A stretch of DNA of 48,780 nt from Hofstenia miamia (lineage: Eukaryota > Xenacoelomorpha > Acoela > Hofsteniidae): positions 50,516 to 99,295 of the forward strand of contig CABFPE010000194.1 in NCBI GenBank assembly GCA_900660155.1, in the 5' to 3' direction. Below the pieces are notes generated by a model, which did no database searches, had not been told where the DNA came from, and saw only the letters and a list, made by a program, of their open reading frames with translations. A program made the position numbers and the translations under genes. Position 1 is the first letter of the stretch. Each line of letters starts with the position of its first letter. Below, in pieces: positions 1-10,595 of this stretch.

Positions 1-16
1 ATATATATATATATAT
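1..16. repeat. (TA)n microsatellite at the window edge
   Basis: Pure AT alternation that opens the window. Its full length is unknown because the window starts inside it. Confidence 0.9.
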
Positions 17-199
17 GTATATCGAATCTGGTCATGTTTGTAGAACCCGTGACTGTGATACCTAGTGTATCTTTACGTTTAATATTCCTACTAATTGAGA
101 ATGGACACGAAACATCAAATGAGTTTCAATTTGCATCTGCCCTTTGCAGAGCCTTGAACCGAATTATTCAAATATGTAAATGGCTAACATCAGAATCAT

Positions 200-815
200 A
201 ATCCGTTGGTTGAAGAAAAATATGTAGGAAATGAAGCGCAAAAAAAATAAACATAAAAAAATTAAAAAAATGTGAAGAAGACTTCGTTTTCATTTTACAG
301 CTGCGAAATTGAATCCACAGTCTGTTATGACCATAATGACGGCTGCACGCTGCAGCCACAAAACCCTATTGTTCACACCTTAAGTTTCTATATTTTCCAA
401 AAATAACTGCAAATACATTTCAAATGCGCTACTTTTGCAACAAAACTTTCCAATTATTTGTAGAAACAAGGAAATTGTTTACATTCTAAAAATTTGTCGT
501 ATAATTTTTAAACCAAATTCCAAAAATCAAGACGGTAGATGGAGTACAAAAACTATGAGCTGCTTGTTTCTACAAATCTACCAGTGGTTGAAACAGAAAT
601 AATGTAGGCATTGAAGCAAAAAATACATATAAAAAATTTGAAAAAACTGTGTGATGAAGACTTTGCTGTTATGTTCGTAATGCAGTCACAAAGCCCTATT
701 CTTCACACCTTAAATTTCTATATTTTGCAAATAAAGCTTAAAAAATCTCATATGCGTTACTTTTGTGACAAACTTTCTAATCATTTGTTGAGACAAAGGA
801 ATTATTTGCATTCAA
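200..815. repeat. diverged tandem duplication, about 250-300 bp per unit
   Basis: The stretch at about 205-505 recurs at about 590-815. Both share a GAAGACTT segment, then CACAAA-CCCTATT-TTCACACCTTAA, TTTCTATATTTT and CAATTATTTG-type blocks in the same order. The first unit carries about 60 extra bases that include TGCAGC repeats. No convincing gene is seen; short frames here are open by chance. The second unit runs directly into a TRIM C-terminal fragment at about 820. Confidence 0.6.
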
Positions 816-819
816 AAAT

Positions 820-1227
820 TTCCTCATATATTTTTTACCAAAGAAATATAAAAATATTTACTCAATTAGTCTAAATGAAAATTTAGATTATATTGCATTG
901 AATGCTATGGCATTTTGTAATGAGGGAGATATTCATTTGTTTTCTTTTAAAGCTCAAGCAGTTTTACGTTCGTTTGGAAAGTCAGAGAACATTGAATACT
1001 GGAGTGTTGCATTTCTAACTCAAAATGTTTTGATTGCAGGATGTAATGATTATTCTCTTTCAATATTTGACGTTAAAAACGGAAAAAAACTGAGAAAGTT
1101 TAAAAAGATATCAGATGACAACTACAAAGAATGTGAAAAAAATAAAATCCTATATCTTATATCTGCAAACAATGATTCATTGTTGATTTTTAATCAAGGC
1201 AACGAAATATTTAAACTAAAACTTTAA
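820..1227 (+). pseudogene. TRIM-family C-terminal fragment (copy A)
   Basis: In-frame translation from about 838 aligns to the last third of the intact family member at 13981-15891. It starts near the PKKYKN segment, passes the SLNENLDYIAL, HLFSFKAQAVLRSFGKSEN and VLIAGCNDYSLSIFDV blades, and ends in FKLKL. About 125 codons remain. RING, B-boxes and coiled coil are absent and no start codon fits, so this is a truncated relic. It is joined on its 5' side to an unrelated tandem repeat and followed directly by the R1 flank, like other copies. The sequence shows homology and truncation; loss of function is inferred. Confidence 0.8.
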
Positions 1228-2230
1228 TGAATTCATTAAAATTCTAATATCACCATTCTGTAATAATCTCAATATAAAAATGTGAAAAATTGCATTATTC
1301 TATATGTTATTTGCAATAATTATATTCGGATCCTTTTTGGAAAAAAAATCATTAATTTTTAAAAATTCTTATAGGATCGGCTCCGAATCTTGATGTTTGG
1401 AACCCTGATCGGAATGGATCTTGAAATTTTGGATCTGATTCTATCTCTGTTACTCATATGAATATGGAACCCTACTTGGAGAGAATAAGATTAATAGAAT
1501 AAGTTTAATAAAATAAGTTTAATAAAATCTGCTGTCCCCGGCATAAATGGATCTGCTGTAGTGGTTGCGGTGACTGCTTACATGAAATTTGCAGCAAAAA
1601 CGAGGACATTTGATGTATTTTTGTGATAAATATATTGATAATTAATAAATAATTGTTTAGAAGCGGTTCTATCTGGCTGGCCGCAGTAGCAAACATTTAA
1701 TTACCTTTTCTCAATTCATGAATTCAATAATGCGTTAAAACTTTAAAGAATTCATTAAAATTCTAATATCACCATTTTGTAATAATTTCAATATAAAAAT
1801 GTGAAAAATTGCATTATTCTATATGTTATTTGAAATAATTATATTCGGATCCGTTTCAGAAAAAAAATCATTAATTTTTAAAAATTCTGATAGGATCGGA
1901 TCCGAATCTTGATGTTTGGGAACCTGATCGGATTGGCTCTTGAAATTTTGTATCTGATTTTATCTCTGTTACTCATATGAATATGGAACCCGACTTGGAG
2001 AGAATAAGTTTAATAAAATAAGTTTAATAAAATCTGCTGTCCCCGGCATAAATGGATCTGCTGTAGTGGTTGCGGTGACTGCTTACATGAAATTTGCAGC
2101 AAAAACGAGGGACATTTGATGTATTTTTTGTGACAAATATATTGATAATTTATGTTGGTCGCAGTTGCAAACATTTAATTACCTTATTTCAATTCATTAA
2201 TTCAATAATGCGATAATTTAATTATATAAA
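1219..2230. repeat. R1 flank module, two tandem copies of about 500 bp
   Basis: The region after copy A (1219-1738) is repeated at 1739-2230. Each unit begins at the TRIM 3' end (AACTTTAA-GAATTCATTAA), contains GGATC-rich sequence (GGATCGGATCCGAATC in the second), a TTTAATA-AATAAG repeat, a CTGCTGT-CCCCGGC-TAAATGGATCTGCTGTAG segment, and ends near TTAATTACCTT-TCAATTCAT. The same module in part or whole lies at 5179-5500, 7870-8260, 8660-8983, 13395-13980, 41270-41445, 43012-43318 and 45690-46060. No ORF supports coding. It could be the 3' part of the duplicated TRIM unit or a fixed mobile element; I cannot tell. Confidence 0.75.
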
Positions 2231-2599
2231 AGACACTGCACATTGGGAGGCATTTGTAATTTTTTTGTCTCTTACATGTAAATTGTTGAAAACAACTCAA
2301 GAAAGCTATTTTAAATTTTTTCTCATAGATATTGCCTTGTGGATATGGATTATTTGTGGATAGATCCATGCAATTGTTTGGGAATTTGATTGGATGTTGA
2401 TAGGAAAGTATTCGATTCACAAAAAAGAGTTTGTCTTGTCTTTGCAAAGACACTTTGTGTTGCATATATGCATTTCTGTTCTAAATAGGCAAGTGCGCCT
2501 GTGAATATAAATTCAATGTATGCAAATTCTACTATATAAAGAGTCCAAAGTGTTTGATGAACCTCACTTTTGGTTTCCAGTTTGAGCAGTTGCTTATCT

Positions 2600-3600
2600 T
2601 TTCTAATGACAGCATTCTTTTAATGTTTTGACCATGGAAACAATGTGAAATATGTACATTGAAAAAAGTAAGTACAATATCCTTCAATCAGAAGTAATCA
2701 TTAGCATTTACCATCCCAATCTAGTGGTCTAGCCCGTCGTGTTGTTGGTGACTCTGATTAGGGTCAAGTTTGAGAAAGTTAGGAAAAAGATGAAACTAAG
2801 CAAGTATTGAATCAAAAATTTCGAATTTTATGTAATGAGAACTTTTAGATTCATTATCAGGGATTCTACAATATAATACAGTTTCAAATTTCTCATTAGT
2901 TGCAGCTAAATAATAATGCTGCTAGTGAAACGTTAGCAAACAGTCTGCGTGCTACGTTTGTGAAAAATAGGCGTAATTTGACCAAAGAAAGTTAGCAAAT
3001 CGCTAACTATAAAGATTTATCACTAGAATTTAGCTAACAAACGCTCATCATTCGCAATTAATTAAAACATTAAAACAGCAAATGCTATCAAATTTCTGGT
3101 TTTCATTACTTTATGTGCATTAGTTGAAATAAATTGCTTTTTCCAAAGCTATGTATCGTTATTGTGATGTATCTTCACTAGAAAACACAAAATAATAAAA
3201 CAATTAATATTTTTCAAAGATCANAATATAGCTAACAAAACACTCATTATTCGCAATTAATTAAAACATTAAATCAGCAAATGCTACCTAATAAATAATA
3301 TAAAATTTCTGGTTTTCATCACTTAATGTGCATTAGTTGAAATAAATTGTTTTTCCAAAACTATGTATCATTATGATGATGTATCTTCACTAGAAAACAC
3401 AAAATAATAAAAAAATTATAATCAATTAATATTTTTCAAAGATTGCTTAAATTAAGCACAGTTGTTATTAAAAAGCTCCTGATGCCTTCTTCTATTGAAC
3501 TTTTTTCTGCGTTCTTCACAATTTATTGGATCGAATAGAATCTAAAACAATGCACATTAAAATTCAAGAAAAGTTTATTTTCATTTATATATACTTTTTC
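2600..3600. other. non-coding stretch with a 200-bp tandem duplication
   Basis: No gene is recognisable. A unit at about 3030-3223 is repeated at about 3228-3445. Shared blocks include CATTCGCAATTAATTAAAAC, ATTTCTGGTTTTCAT, GTGCATTAGTTGAAATAAAT and ATGTATCTTCACTAGAAAAC. A single N at 3224 lies at the junction of the two units, so the copy number may be affected by assembly. The other arm (10740-11000) has only one diverged unit. Confidence 0.65.
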
Positions 3601-3780
3601 AATTGATTAGCGAGACTATCAAATTTCACTAAGCACATTTACATATCACAGGTGATGTAATTTTTAATTCAAGAATACGTTCCTAGTCAGGGCTATCCAC
3701 TATACAGTTTAAGTTTTGAATATTGCGTAGCCACGTTGTTTTTCAAGATGCAAGAGTCAAATGATTGATGCTGAATATCT

Positions 3781-3799
3781 GGGGTAGAAAAAGTACCCC
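3781..3799. promoter_or_regulatory. distal GGGGTA-N7-TACCCC dyad upstream of TRIM copy B
   Basis: The bases GGGGTAGAAAAAGTACCCC form two 6-bp inverted half-sites with an A-rich 7-bp centre. A second dyad follows 178 bp downstream, and similar pairs lie upstream of other copies. It may be a factor-binding site or short hairpin; function is inferred only. Confidence 0.45.
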
Positions 3800-3958
3800 A
3801 AACAGTGTTTACGTAGTATACAACAATATTTCAGGTAGTTGTGCACAAATTTTGTTGAAACTTTTAAATATGGTATTTCTATGTTTTTCATAAAAAGTCA
3901 ATGAATATCAGCTAGTTTCATTTAAATCTTTTAAAACTATTAAAGAATTAAGAGCTCT

Positions 3959-3977
3959 GGGGTACAAAAACTACCCC
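3959..3977. promoter_or_regulatory. proximal GGGGTA-N7-TACCCC dyad upstream of TRIM copy B
   Basis: GGGGTACAAAAACTACCCC has the same half-sites and spacing as the dyad at 3781. The mirrored arm keeps it at 10180-10198, and the gene at 46248-47939 keeps a close form at 48074-48092, about 135 bp upstream of its ATG. Confidence 0.45.
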
Positions 3978-4075
3978 AAACCGTATTTAACTGTTAATTT
4001 AAACACAAGCTCTAGCACAGATTGCAAGATTACCAAATCAACAGTGTTGAACATGTTTTATTCTATATGAGGAAG

Positions 4076-5178
4076 AAAATAATTTGTCACATTTTATAGA
4101 GCACACTGTGAGTAATCTTGAAAAAAAGTCATTTTTTGATATAAATGAAATTCATGGTGAAGTGAAAAATCTTTTAGAAAGTGAAATTGATTTACAAAAA
4201 GTGGAAATTGAAAAATTGGAGTTAATTTCAAATGCGTATGATGAATTTAAAATAAGAGAAGAAGTACATTCCTACATTGGTGAACTTAATGTAGAATTAA
4301 TGAAAAAACAACACGAACTTTGATAAAAGAAAATAATGCATTTTATAATGAAATCTGTATGAAACCTCAACTATTAGCAAGATATCAAATTGAAGGAAAT
4401 TTGTATGATATTTTGTATGATAATAAACGTGATGAGATTTATTCAATAATATTTGAATGTGGTAAATGGTTTATTACTAAGACCTCAAGGAGTGGTAGCA
4501 CTAGAAAATTTAGCATTGGATCCAGTTCATCTTCGTTGCATAGGCACTTCTTTTCACAGATACCCAATGGTAACTTACTAGTATTGACCTCTTTTTTTGA
4601 TAATACTCCTGGTAAACTAATAGAAGTAGATGATGAGTTAACTCAATCAAAACCATTTCCCATTTCATTTTGTGATGTCGACGATATTTTTCAGTTTTGT
4701 TCAAGTCCTTGTAGAAATTTTGTTTTATTCTTTTCTTGGGAATTGGAGAGTTTTTTTAAATACTGCGTAAAATCTCAATCATTTGAGAAAGCACATTTAC
4801 CAAAGGAATATAAAAACATATATATGGTCAATTAGTCTAAATAAAAATTTAGATTCTATTACATTGAGCAGTGTTGATGAAATTCATTTGTTTTCATTTA
4901 AAGCTCAAGCAGTTTTACGTTCGTTTGGAAAGTCAGAGAACATTGAATACTGGAGTGTTGCATTTCTAACTCAAAATGTATTGATTGCAGGATGTGCTGA
5001 TAATTCTCTAACAATATTTGACGTTACAAACAGAAAACAACGGAGAAAGATTAAAGAGATAACAGATGAAAACAACAAGGAATACGAAATAAATCAACTC
5101 CCATTTTATACCTCTGGAGCCAATGATTCATTGTTGATTTTTAATCAACGCAACGTAATATTTAAAATCAAACTTTAA
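4076..5178 (+). pseudogene. TRIM-like pseudogene lacking RING and B-boxes (copy B)
   Basis: The coding remnant starts inside the coiled coil (SHFIEHTVSNLEKKSFFD) and runs to the family C-terminus (FKIKL, stop at 5176). Compared with the gene at 46248-47939, the leader sequence is joined at about 4073 directly to the coiled coil. This removes the 5'UTR end, start codon, RING and both B-boxes. A one-base A deletion near 4297 breaks the frame; the mirrored copy at 8984-10075 has the extra A and reads through. A second break near 4830 separates the two halves of the propeller-like region. The same 5' deletion in the mirrored copy shows that it preceded the inverted duplication. Confidence 0.85.
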
Positions 5179-5500
5179 GGAATTCATTAAAATTCTGATA
5201 TCACCATTCTGTAATAATCTCAATATAAAAATGTGAAAAATTGCATTATTCTATATGTAAAATACTTAAATCTATTTATTTTTGCAATAATTATATTTGG
5301 ATCCTTTTCAGAAAAAAAATCAATAATTTTTAAAAATTCTAGTAGGATCAGATCCGAATCTTGATGTTTGGGACCCTGATCGGATTGGATCTTTAAATTT
5401 TGGATCTGATTCTATCTCTGTTACTCATATGAATATGGAACCCGACTTGGAGAGAATAAATTTAATAGAATAAGTTTAATAATATAAGTTTAATAGAATA
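5179..5500. repeat. R1 flank module after copy B
   Basis: Shares the ATATCACCATTCTGTAATAA and GGATC-rich blocks with the module at 1219-2230, then a TTTAATA-GAATAAG repeat leading straight into a TRIM scrap at 5501. The distal CTGCTGT part is missing. Confidence 0.7.
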
Positions 5501-5512
5501 TTTTCTTGGGAA

Positions 5513-5752
5513 TTGTTGAGTTTTTTTAAATACTGCATAAAATCACAGTTGTTTGAGAAAGCACATTTACCAAAGGAATATAACGACATAGGGAAAATTA
5601 GTCTAAATGAAAATTTAGATTTTATTGCATTCACGAATTGCTTTGGACTTTATTTGTTTTCATTTAAAGCTCAAGAAGTTTTACGTTCGTTTGGAAAGTC
5701 AGAGAACATTGGATACTGGAGTGTTGCATTTCTGAAGTGTTCTGAAATGTAA
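5513..5752 (+). pseudogene. TRIM-family scrap (copy C)
   Basis: About 75 codons from the middle of the propeller-like region (FFKYCIKSQLFEKAHLPKEY to GYWSVAFL), then KCSEM and a stop that do not belong to the family. Both ends are truncated. The fragment at 43330-43569 is identical in protein sequence. A gene product is unlikely. Confidence 0.75.
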
Positions 5753-7600
5753 TTATTAAAAAACGTGCAATATTCATTAAGTAATTATATAATTAATTTT
5801 TGTATATTACATGAAATTCATATTACAGTAATCATTGCAAGTACCGTTGCCTATATCAAAGGCAATTAACTTTAAGTAACACTGATAGGTGCCGTTTCTG
5901 TGCTATGGTTATAACAAAGTAATCAACTATACCTGCTTCATTTCAACTACGCTTTTCGTTAGCGCGGATTTACATCTTTAGATATGCACTAAAATTTTGC
6001 TTAAATAGAATTGAATATTTGTGGATTACATGTATCCTTCGAACACCAAACTCACCGCGATCCTATATCTATATATAAAGTAAAGCACTATTTTCAAAAA
6101 CAGCAAACCATACAAAATAAAAAATGTTAATGTAATGAATTAATACCAATGCTTGATTGAAATGGGAGGCTCTAAAAAGAGCCGAATGAACATAAAGTTA
6201 TATCGAAGCAAATTTGCAGGAAGCTTCATTTACAAAATGAATTTGCCGGACGTTTCATTTTTGATAAACACAACATCAATAATCTTAACATGGATTTTTC
6301 CGAGTTAAATAACTCCAGATGACCTTCTCATGGATTTTTCCGAGTAAATTTCTAGAAATTTACGAAGACTCCACTTCCAGCAGAGAAGTTGTGATAAGTC
6401 TTCACATAAATTCTTATCTATATAGTCTGAATTATTACTTTGAAAAAAATAATGATGCAGAATTCATAGATAAGAATATATATGAAGACTTATCACAACT
6501 TTTGATATCTCTGCTGGAACTTCATCCATCGTAAGTTGAACTACCAGCAACGCAAGAGAATGCCATCCTGAAGCTCAGCAGAACTGAAATGTTGTGATGA
6601 AATCGTAGTAACTTCTATTTATATATGCGCAATTTTAATGCGCAAATTGATGGAGCACTGCAAACTAGATCATTGTCTTCAATAATCGATAGCATATTAC
6701 TAATTACAATGCATTTACGACAAGTGTCTTCAATATCATTGACTGTTATAAGTGAATAATATGCTAAATATAATAATTGATACTGCACTATGATTGGCTG
6801 TAATGTTAAATAAAAATATCGCTATAACAATTAAAATAATGATTTCCTCAAAAATAATAACAGATTTGGAATCAGTGAAAAAAACTACATCTAATGGCAT
6901 ATTTAATTTTTTTAAAAGAGTTACCTGTTCTGCAATTTCGCCTGAATGTTGATGGTCAGTCTTAGATCTTCCAAATAAATTCGCACTTCACAAATTAAGA
7001 AATTTCCACCTCTCATTCCAAACAGCTTCATATATTTGCAAGAAAATTAACTAGTGACCAATTCTGAACTGCTGAAAGTTTTCATTATGCACCATCAATC
7101 TGAAAATTCTTTATTTCCCTCCTTTATTAACTTTTCTACAATGCAAAACTTCATAACTGCGAAATTTTGATCTACACGATCATTTCAATGCAATTCGAAT
7201 TTGAGAAATTGCGGGAATTTTAGAGAACATCATGCAAAATGAATTTGAGCTTAACAACATGTCTGCAATTCCACCGTTCTCTATCGGATTCTATAAAAAT
7301 TCTATTGCCGGATCCAGAGGAAGGGGTTCTCGACGTCATGATCGTGACCACCTATATTGCCCTATTCTCCTATTCTCAATATTATTTTGATTTAAATAAA
7401 CTATAATATTTACTACATACTATTTATTTTTTATCCAATTTTCATGAGTTTCAAAACCACCTAATAAGTACAACGTGAATGTTTTGTAATACTTAAAGGA
7501 ATCTTAAAGCTTAAAAAAACTATTAATGAAATTACATGTATTGCAATACTTGTGCTATACACGAAATATTAAGCAGTACTTGTAAGTTTCAATACATATT
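5753..7600. other. unique AT-rich spacer between the inverted arms
   Basis: No coding region is recognisable on either strand. It contains the long hairpin at 6376-6518, and the sequence is repeated almost unchanged at 43570-45417 because of the segmental duplication. Confidence 0.6.
6376..6518. repeat. long imperfect hairpin, stem about 47-52 bp
   Basis: The left arm starts TCCAGCAGAGAAGTTGTGAT at 6376 and its complement ends ATCACAACTTTTGATATCTCTGCTGGA at 6518, with TCTTATCTATA and TAGATAAGA at the inner ends. The loop is about 45 bases. It could be the centre of a small non-autonomous element or a structured RNA. The short open frame across it (6319-6534) looks accidental. Confidence 0.7.
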
Positions 7601-7870
7601 ATATATATATATATATATATATAGTAGAAATTTATCTGTTAATCTGGTAGAAACTCTTATTTCTAAATAATTTTTTTAAAAAGATTCAAGATTGTTGAAA
7701 AAAAATTCCAAAAAATATTTTTTCATAAAGCCTTTCAGAAATATTTAAGAACTTTGAAAGAAATCCAAGAATATATTTCTTATCAAGTTCTTTTAAGAAA
7801 CTTGGAAGTTCTTTGCAAGAAATCCAAGATTCAAGATTTATTCAAGAACTTTTCAAGATTATCCAAGTTT
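7601..7870. repeat. (TA)n tract followed by CAAGAA-rich low-complexity DNA
   Basis: A TA run at about 7601-7622 is followed by about 240 bases dominated by CAAGAA, TTCAAGA and CCAAGA words. The second copy is at 45417-45690. A more regular relative lies at 41458-41815. Confidence 0.65.
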
Positions 7871-8261
7871 ATGTAACTAGTCACCGCAAACACTACAGCA
7901 GATCCATTTACGCCGGATACAGCAGATTTTATTAAACTTATTTTATTAAACTTATATTCTCTCTAAGTCAGGTTCCATATTCATATGAGTAACAGAGATG
8001 GAATCATATCCACAATTTCAAGATCCAATTTGATCAGGGTCCTAAACATCAAGATTGGGATCCGATCCTTCCAGAATTTTTAAAAATTATTGATTTTTTT
8101 ACAAAAAGGATATGAGTTTAATTAATTATTACAATAATAAATAAATTAGAATTTAACATATTGAAGTGTTTTTTTCTATTGGTAATGCGATTTTTCACAT
8201 GTTTAGTTTGAGATTATTACAGAATGGTGATTTTAGAGAATGGTGAATTCCTTGAAGTTTG
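7870..8261. repeat. R1 flank module, reversed
   Basis: Reverse-strand R1: CTACAGCAGATCCATTTACG, TTTTATTAAACTTA, CATATGAGTAACAGAGATGG and GGATCCGATCC-related blocks occur in mirrored order downstream of the minus-strand TRIM scrap. Confidence 0.65.
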
Positions 8262-8654
8262 AGTTTAAGCATTTCATGCCTTTGTTTAAATATCAACAAT
8301 GTTTTATTGTTTGCAGAGATAAATAATGGTAAACCTTTTATTTCGCATTCTTTGTTGTTTTCATCTGTTATCTCTTTAATCTTTCTCAGTTGTTTTCAGG
8401 TGGTAACATCATATATTGTTACAGAATAATTATCACATCTTGCAATCAAAACATTTTGAGTTAGAAATGCAACACTTAAGTACGCAGTGTTCTCTAACTT
8501 TCGAAACGAACTTAAAACTTCTTGAGCTTTTTGTGAATGTAATAGAATCTAAATTTTGACTTAGACTAATTTTCACTATGTCGTTATATTCCTTTGGTAA
8601 ATGTGCTTTCTCAAATGACTGTGATTTAATGCAGTATTTAAAAAAACTCAACAA
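8262..8654 (-). pseudogene. TRIM-family C-terminal scrap (copy D)
   Basis: On the minus strand this begins with the FFKYCIKSQSFEKAHLPKEY segment and runs to about 8262. A deletion of roughly 40 bases after SITFT shifts the frame, so the family C-terminus is read out of frame until a stop at 8433. The gene at 46248-47939 has the same deletion. The 5' edge (8640-8654) is not normal TRIM sequence: it carries TTCTTGGGAATTG from the mirrored arm, which marks a recombination junction. Confidence 0.75.
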
Positions 8655-8659
8655 TTCCC

Positions 8660-8983
8660 AAGAAAATATTCTATTAAACTTATATTATTAAACTTATTCT
8701 ATTAAATTTATTCTCTCCAAGTCGGGTTCCATATTCATATGAGTAACAGAGATAGAATCAGATCCAAAATTTAAAGATCCAATCCGATCAGGGTCCCAAA
8801 CATCAAGATTCGGATCTGATCCTACTAGAATTTTTAAAAATTATTGATTTTTTTTCTGAAAAGGATCCAAATATATTTATTGCAAAAATAAATAGATACG
8901 AATTTTACATATAGAATAATGCTATTTTTCACATTAAATAGAGATTATTACAGAATGGTGACATCAGAATTTTAATGAATTCC
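8660..8983. repeat. R1 flank module, reversed, after copy B'
   Basis: Mirror of 5179-5500 with the GGATC-rich block and the TTCTGTAATAATCTC-type block in reverse orientation. Confidence 0.65.
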
Positions 8984-10075
8984 TTAAAGTTTGATTTTAA
9001 ATATTACGTTGCGTTGATTAAAAATCAACAATGAATCATTGGCTCCAGAGGTATAAAATGGGATTTGATTTATTTCATATTCTTTGTTGTTTTCATCTGT
9101 TATCTCTTTAATCTTTCTCAGTTGTTTTCAGTTGGTAACGTCAAATATTGTTAGAGAATTATCAGCACATCCTGCAATCAATACATTTTGAGTTAGAAAT
9201 GCAACACTCCAGTATTCAATGTTCTCTGACTTTCCAAACGAACGTAAAACTGCTTGAGCTTTAAATGAAAACAAATGAATTTCATTGAGATTATGAAATA
9301 CAATATAATCTAAATTTTCATTTAGACTAAGTTACCATATGGTGTTATATTCTTCTGCTAAATGTGCTTTCTCTAATGACTGGGATTTTACGCAGTATTT
9401 AAAAAAAATCCCACAATTCCCAAGAAAAGAATAAAACAAAATTTCTACAAGGACTTGAACAAAACTGAAAAATATCGTCGACATCACAAAATGAAATGGG
9501 AAATGGTTTTGATTGAGTTAACTCATCATCTACTTCTATTAGTTTACCAGGAGTATTATCAAAAAAAGAGGTCAATACTAGTAAGTTACCATTGGGTATC
9601 TGTGAAAAGAAGTGCCTATGCAACGAAGATGAACTGGATCCAATGCTAAATTTTCTAGTGCTACCACTCCTTGAGGTCTTAGTAATAAACCATTTACCAC
9701 ATTCAAATATTATTGAATAAATCTCATCACGTTTATTATCATACAAAATATACAAATTTCCTTCAATTTGATATCTTGCTAATAGTTGAGGTTTCATACA
9801 GATTTCATTATAAAATGCATTATTTTCTTTTATCAAAGTTCGTGTTGTTTTTTCATTAATTTCTACATTAAGTTCACCAATGTAGGAATGTACTTCTTCT
9901 CTTATTTTAAATTCATCATACGAATTGGAAATTAACTCCAATTTTTCAATTTCCACTTTTTGTAAATCAATTTCACTTTCTAAAAGATTTTTCACTTCAC
10001 CATGAATTTCATTTATATCAAAAAATGACTTTTTTTCAAGATTACTCACAGTGTGCTCTATAAAATGTGACAAAT
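8984..10075 (-). pseudogene. TRIM-like pseudogene lacking RING and B-boxes (copy B')
   Basis: Mirror partner of copy B. The coiled coil to mid-propeller reads open for 224 codons (10073-9399) and then breaks near an extra T in a T-run at about 9405. The rest of the propeller-like region follows to FKIKL at 8984. It carries a stop after EEYNTIW that is also present in the fragment at 40495-41262. RING and B-boxes are deleted at the same point as in copy B. A short coiled-coil protein could in principle be made, but no start codon in normal context is evident. Confidence 0.85.
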
Positions 10076-10179
10076 TATTTTCTTCCTCATATAGAATAAA
10101 ACATGTTCAACACTGTTGATTTGGTAATCTTGCAATCTGTGCTAGAGCTTGTGTTTAAATTAACAGTTAAATACGGTTT

Positions 10180-10198
10180 GGGGTAGTTTTTGTACCCC
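10180..10198. promoter_or_regulatory. GGGGTA-N7-TACCCC dyad upstream of copy B'
   Basis: GGGGTAGTTTTTGTACCCC is the reverse-strand equivalent of the dyad at 3959-3977. The distal partner is missing because the arm-specific insertion begins at about 10254. Confidence 0.45.
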
Positions 10199-10253
10199 AG
10201 AGCTCTTAATTCTTTAATAGTTTTAAAAGATTTAAATGAAACTAGCTGATATT

Positions 10254-10595
10254 TCCTTTTCTTCTTTTAAGAGATTCTCCTTGTCGAATTTTTTTCAGCT
10301 TTCGAAAATAAGTTGATCAAGAAATTTGCGATGTCGCAAAGGCGTTTTCAAGCTGTTCCAACGTTTTCATTCCGAAGAAATCAAGTAGAAGCTTTGCAAA
10401 TCAAAACAATTTGTTTGGTAAGTTTTTTCAAATAATTACGAAATACCACTTTAATTATTTAACTTTTTTGTTTGACCATTTTAAAGTTCACAAAATTCTC
10501 GTTGTCTTTTATTTGTATAATTTTCCTCTAAAACGTCTCAATACGTTTCCACAAAGCGTGAAAAAATAGGTGTGCAGTCTCATTTTTTTTAAAAG
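10254..10595. other. arm-specific insertion or replacement
   Basis: Homology to the left arm stops after GCTGATATT and resumes at AAAAGTATATATAAATG. The 340 intervening bases replace about 300 bases of TRIM leader. The right end has AGTCTCATTTTTTTT, the complement of the AAAAAAAATGAGACT near the Tc1-like end at 16421. This may therefore be a Tc1-related terminal fragment; the link rests on 15 bases. Confidence 0.4.

Larger units (their letters stand above)
2245..5745 (+). repeat. left arm of a large inverted repeat
   Basis: This arm is the reverse complement of 8425-11757, with a 2.7-kb spacer. Landmarks in mirrored order are the AAATAGGCAAGTGCGCCTGTG block (about 2485 and 11495), the CACTAGAAAACACAAAATAATAAAA block, the CTCCTGATGCCTTCTTCTAT block (3476 and 10710), the TRIM fragment lacking its N-terminus, R1, and the short TRIM scrap. 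Homology is interrupted at 3608-3907 versus 10254-10595, where unrelated sequence sits. Divergence is visible throughout, so this is not a simple assembly mirror. Confidence 0.8.
5501..8640. repeat. 3.1-kb segmental duplication, first copy
   Basis: Collinear and nearly identical to 43318-46457 (offset about 37816). It includes the scrap at 5513-5752, the hairpin at 6376-6518, a TA tract near 7600, a CAAGAA-rich stretch and the TRIM scrap at 8262-8654. Left of 5500 and right of 8640 similarity drops abruptly to the level of older family copies or is lost. The duplication is therefore much younger than the surrounding inverted repeat, or was homogenised by conversion. Confidence 0.85.

Noticed and set aside
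1219..2230. R1 as an LTR pair (two direct copies)
   Set aside because: No TG...CA ends, primer-binding site or polypurine tract could be found, and the copies are adjacent rather than flanking a body.
4510..4704. 64-codon minus-strand frame, repeated at 9455-9649
   Set aside because: Antisense shadow of the TRIM coding relics; it recurs only because the parent sequence is duplicated.
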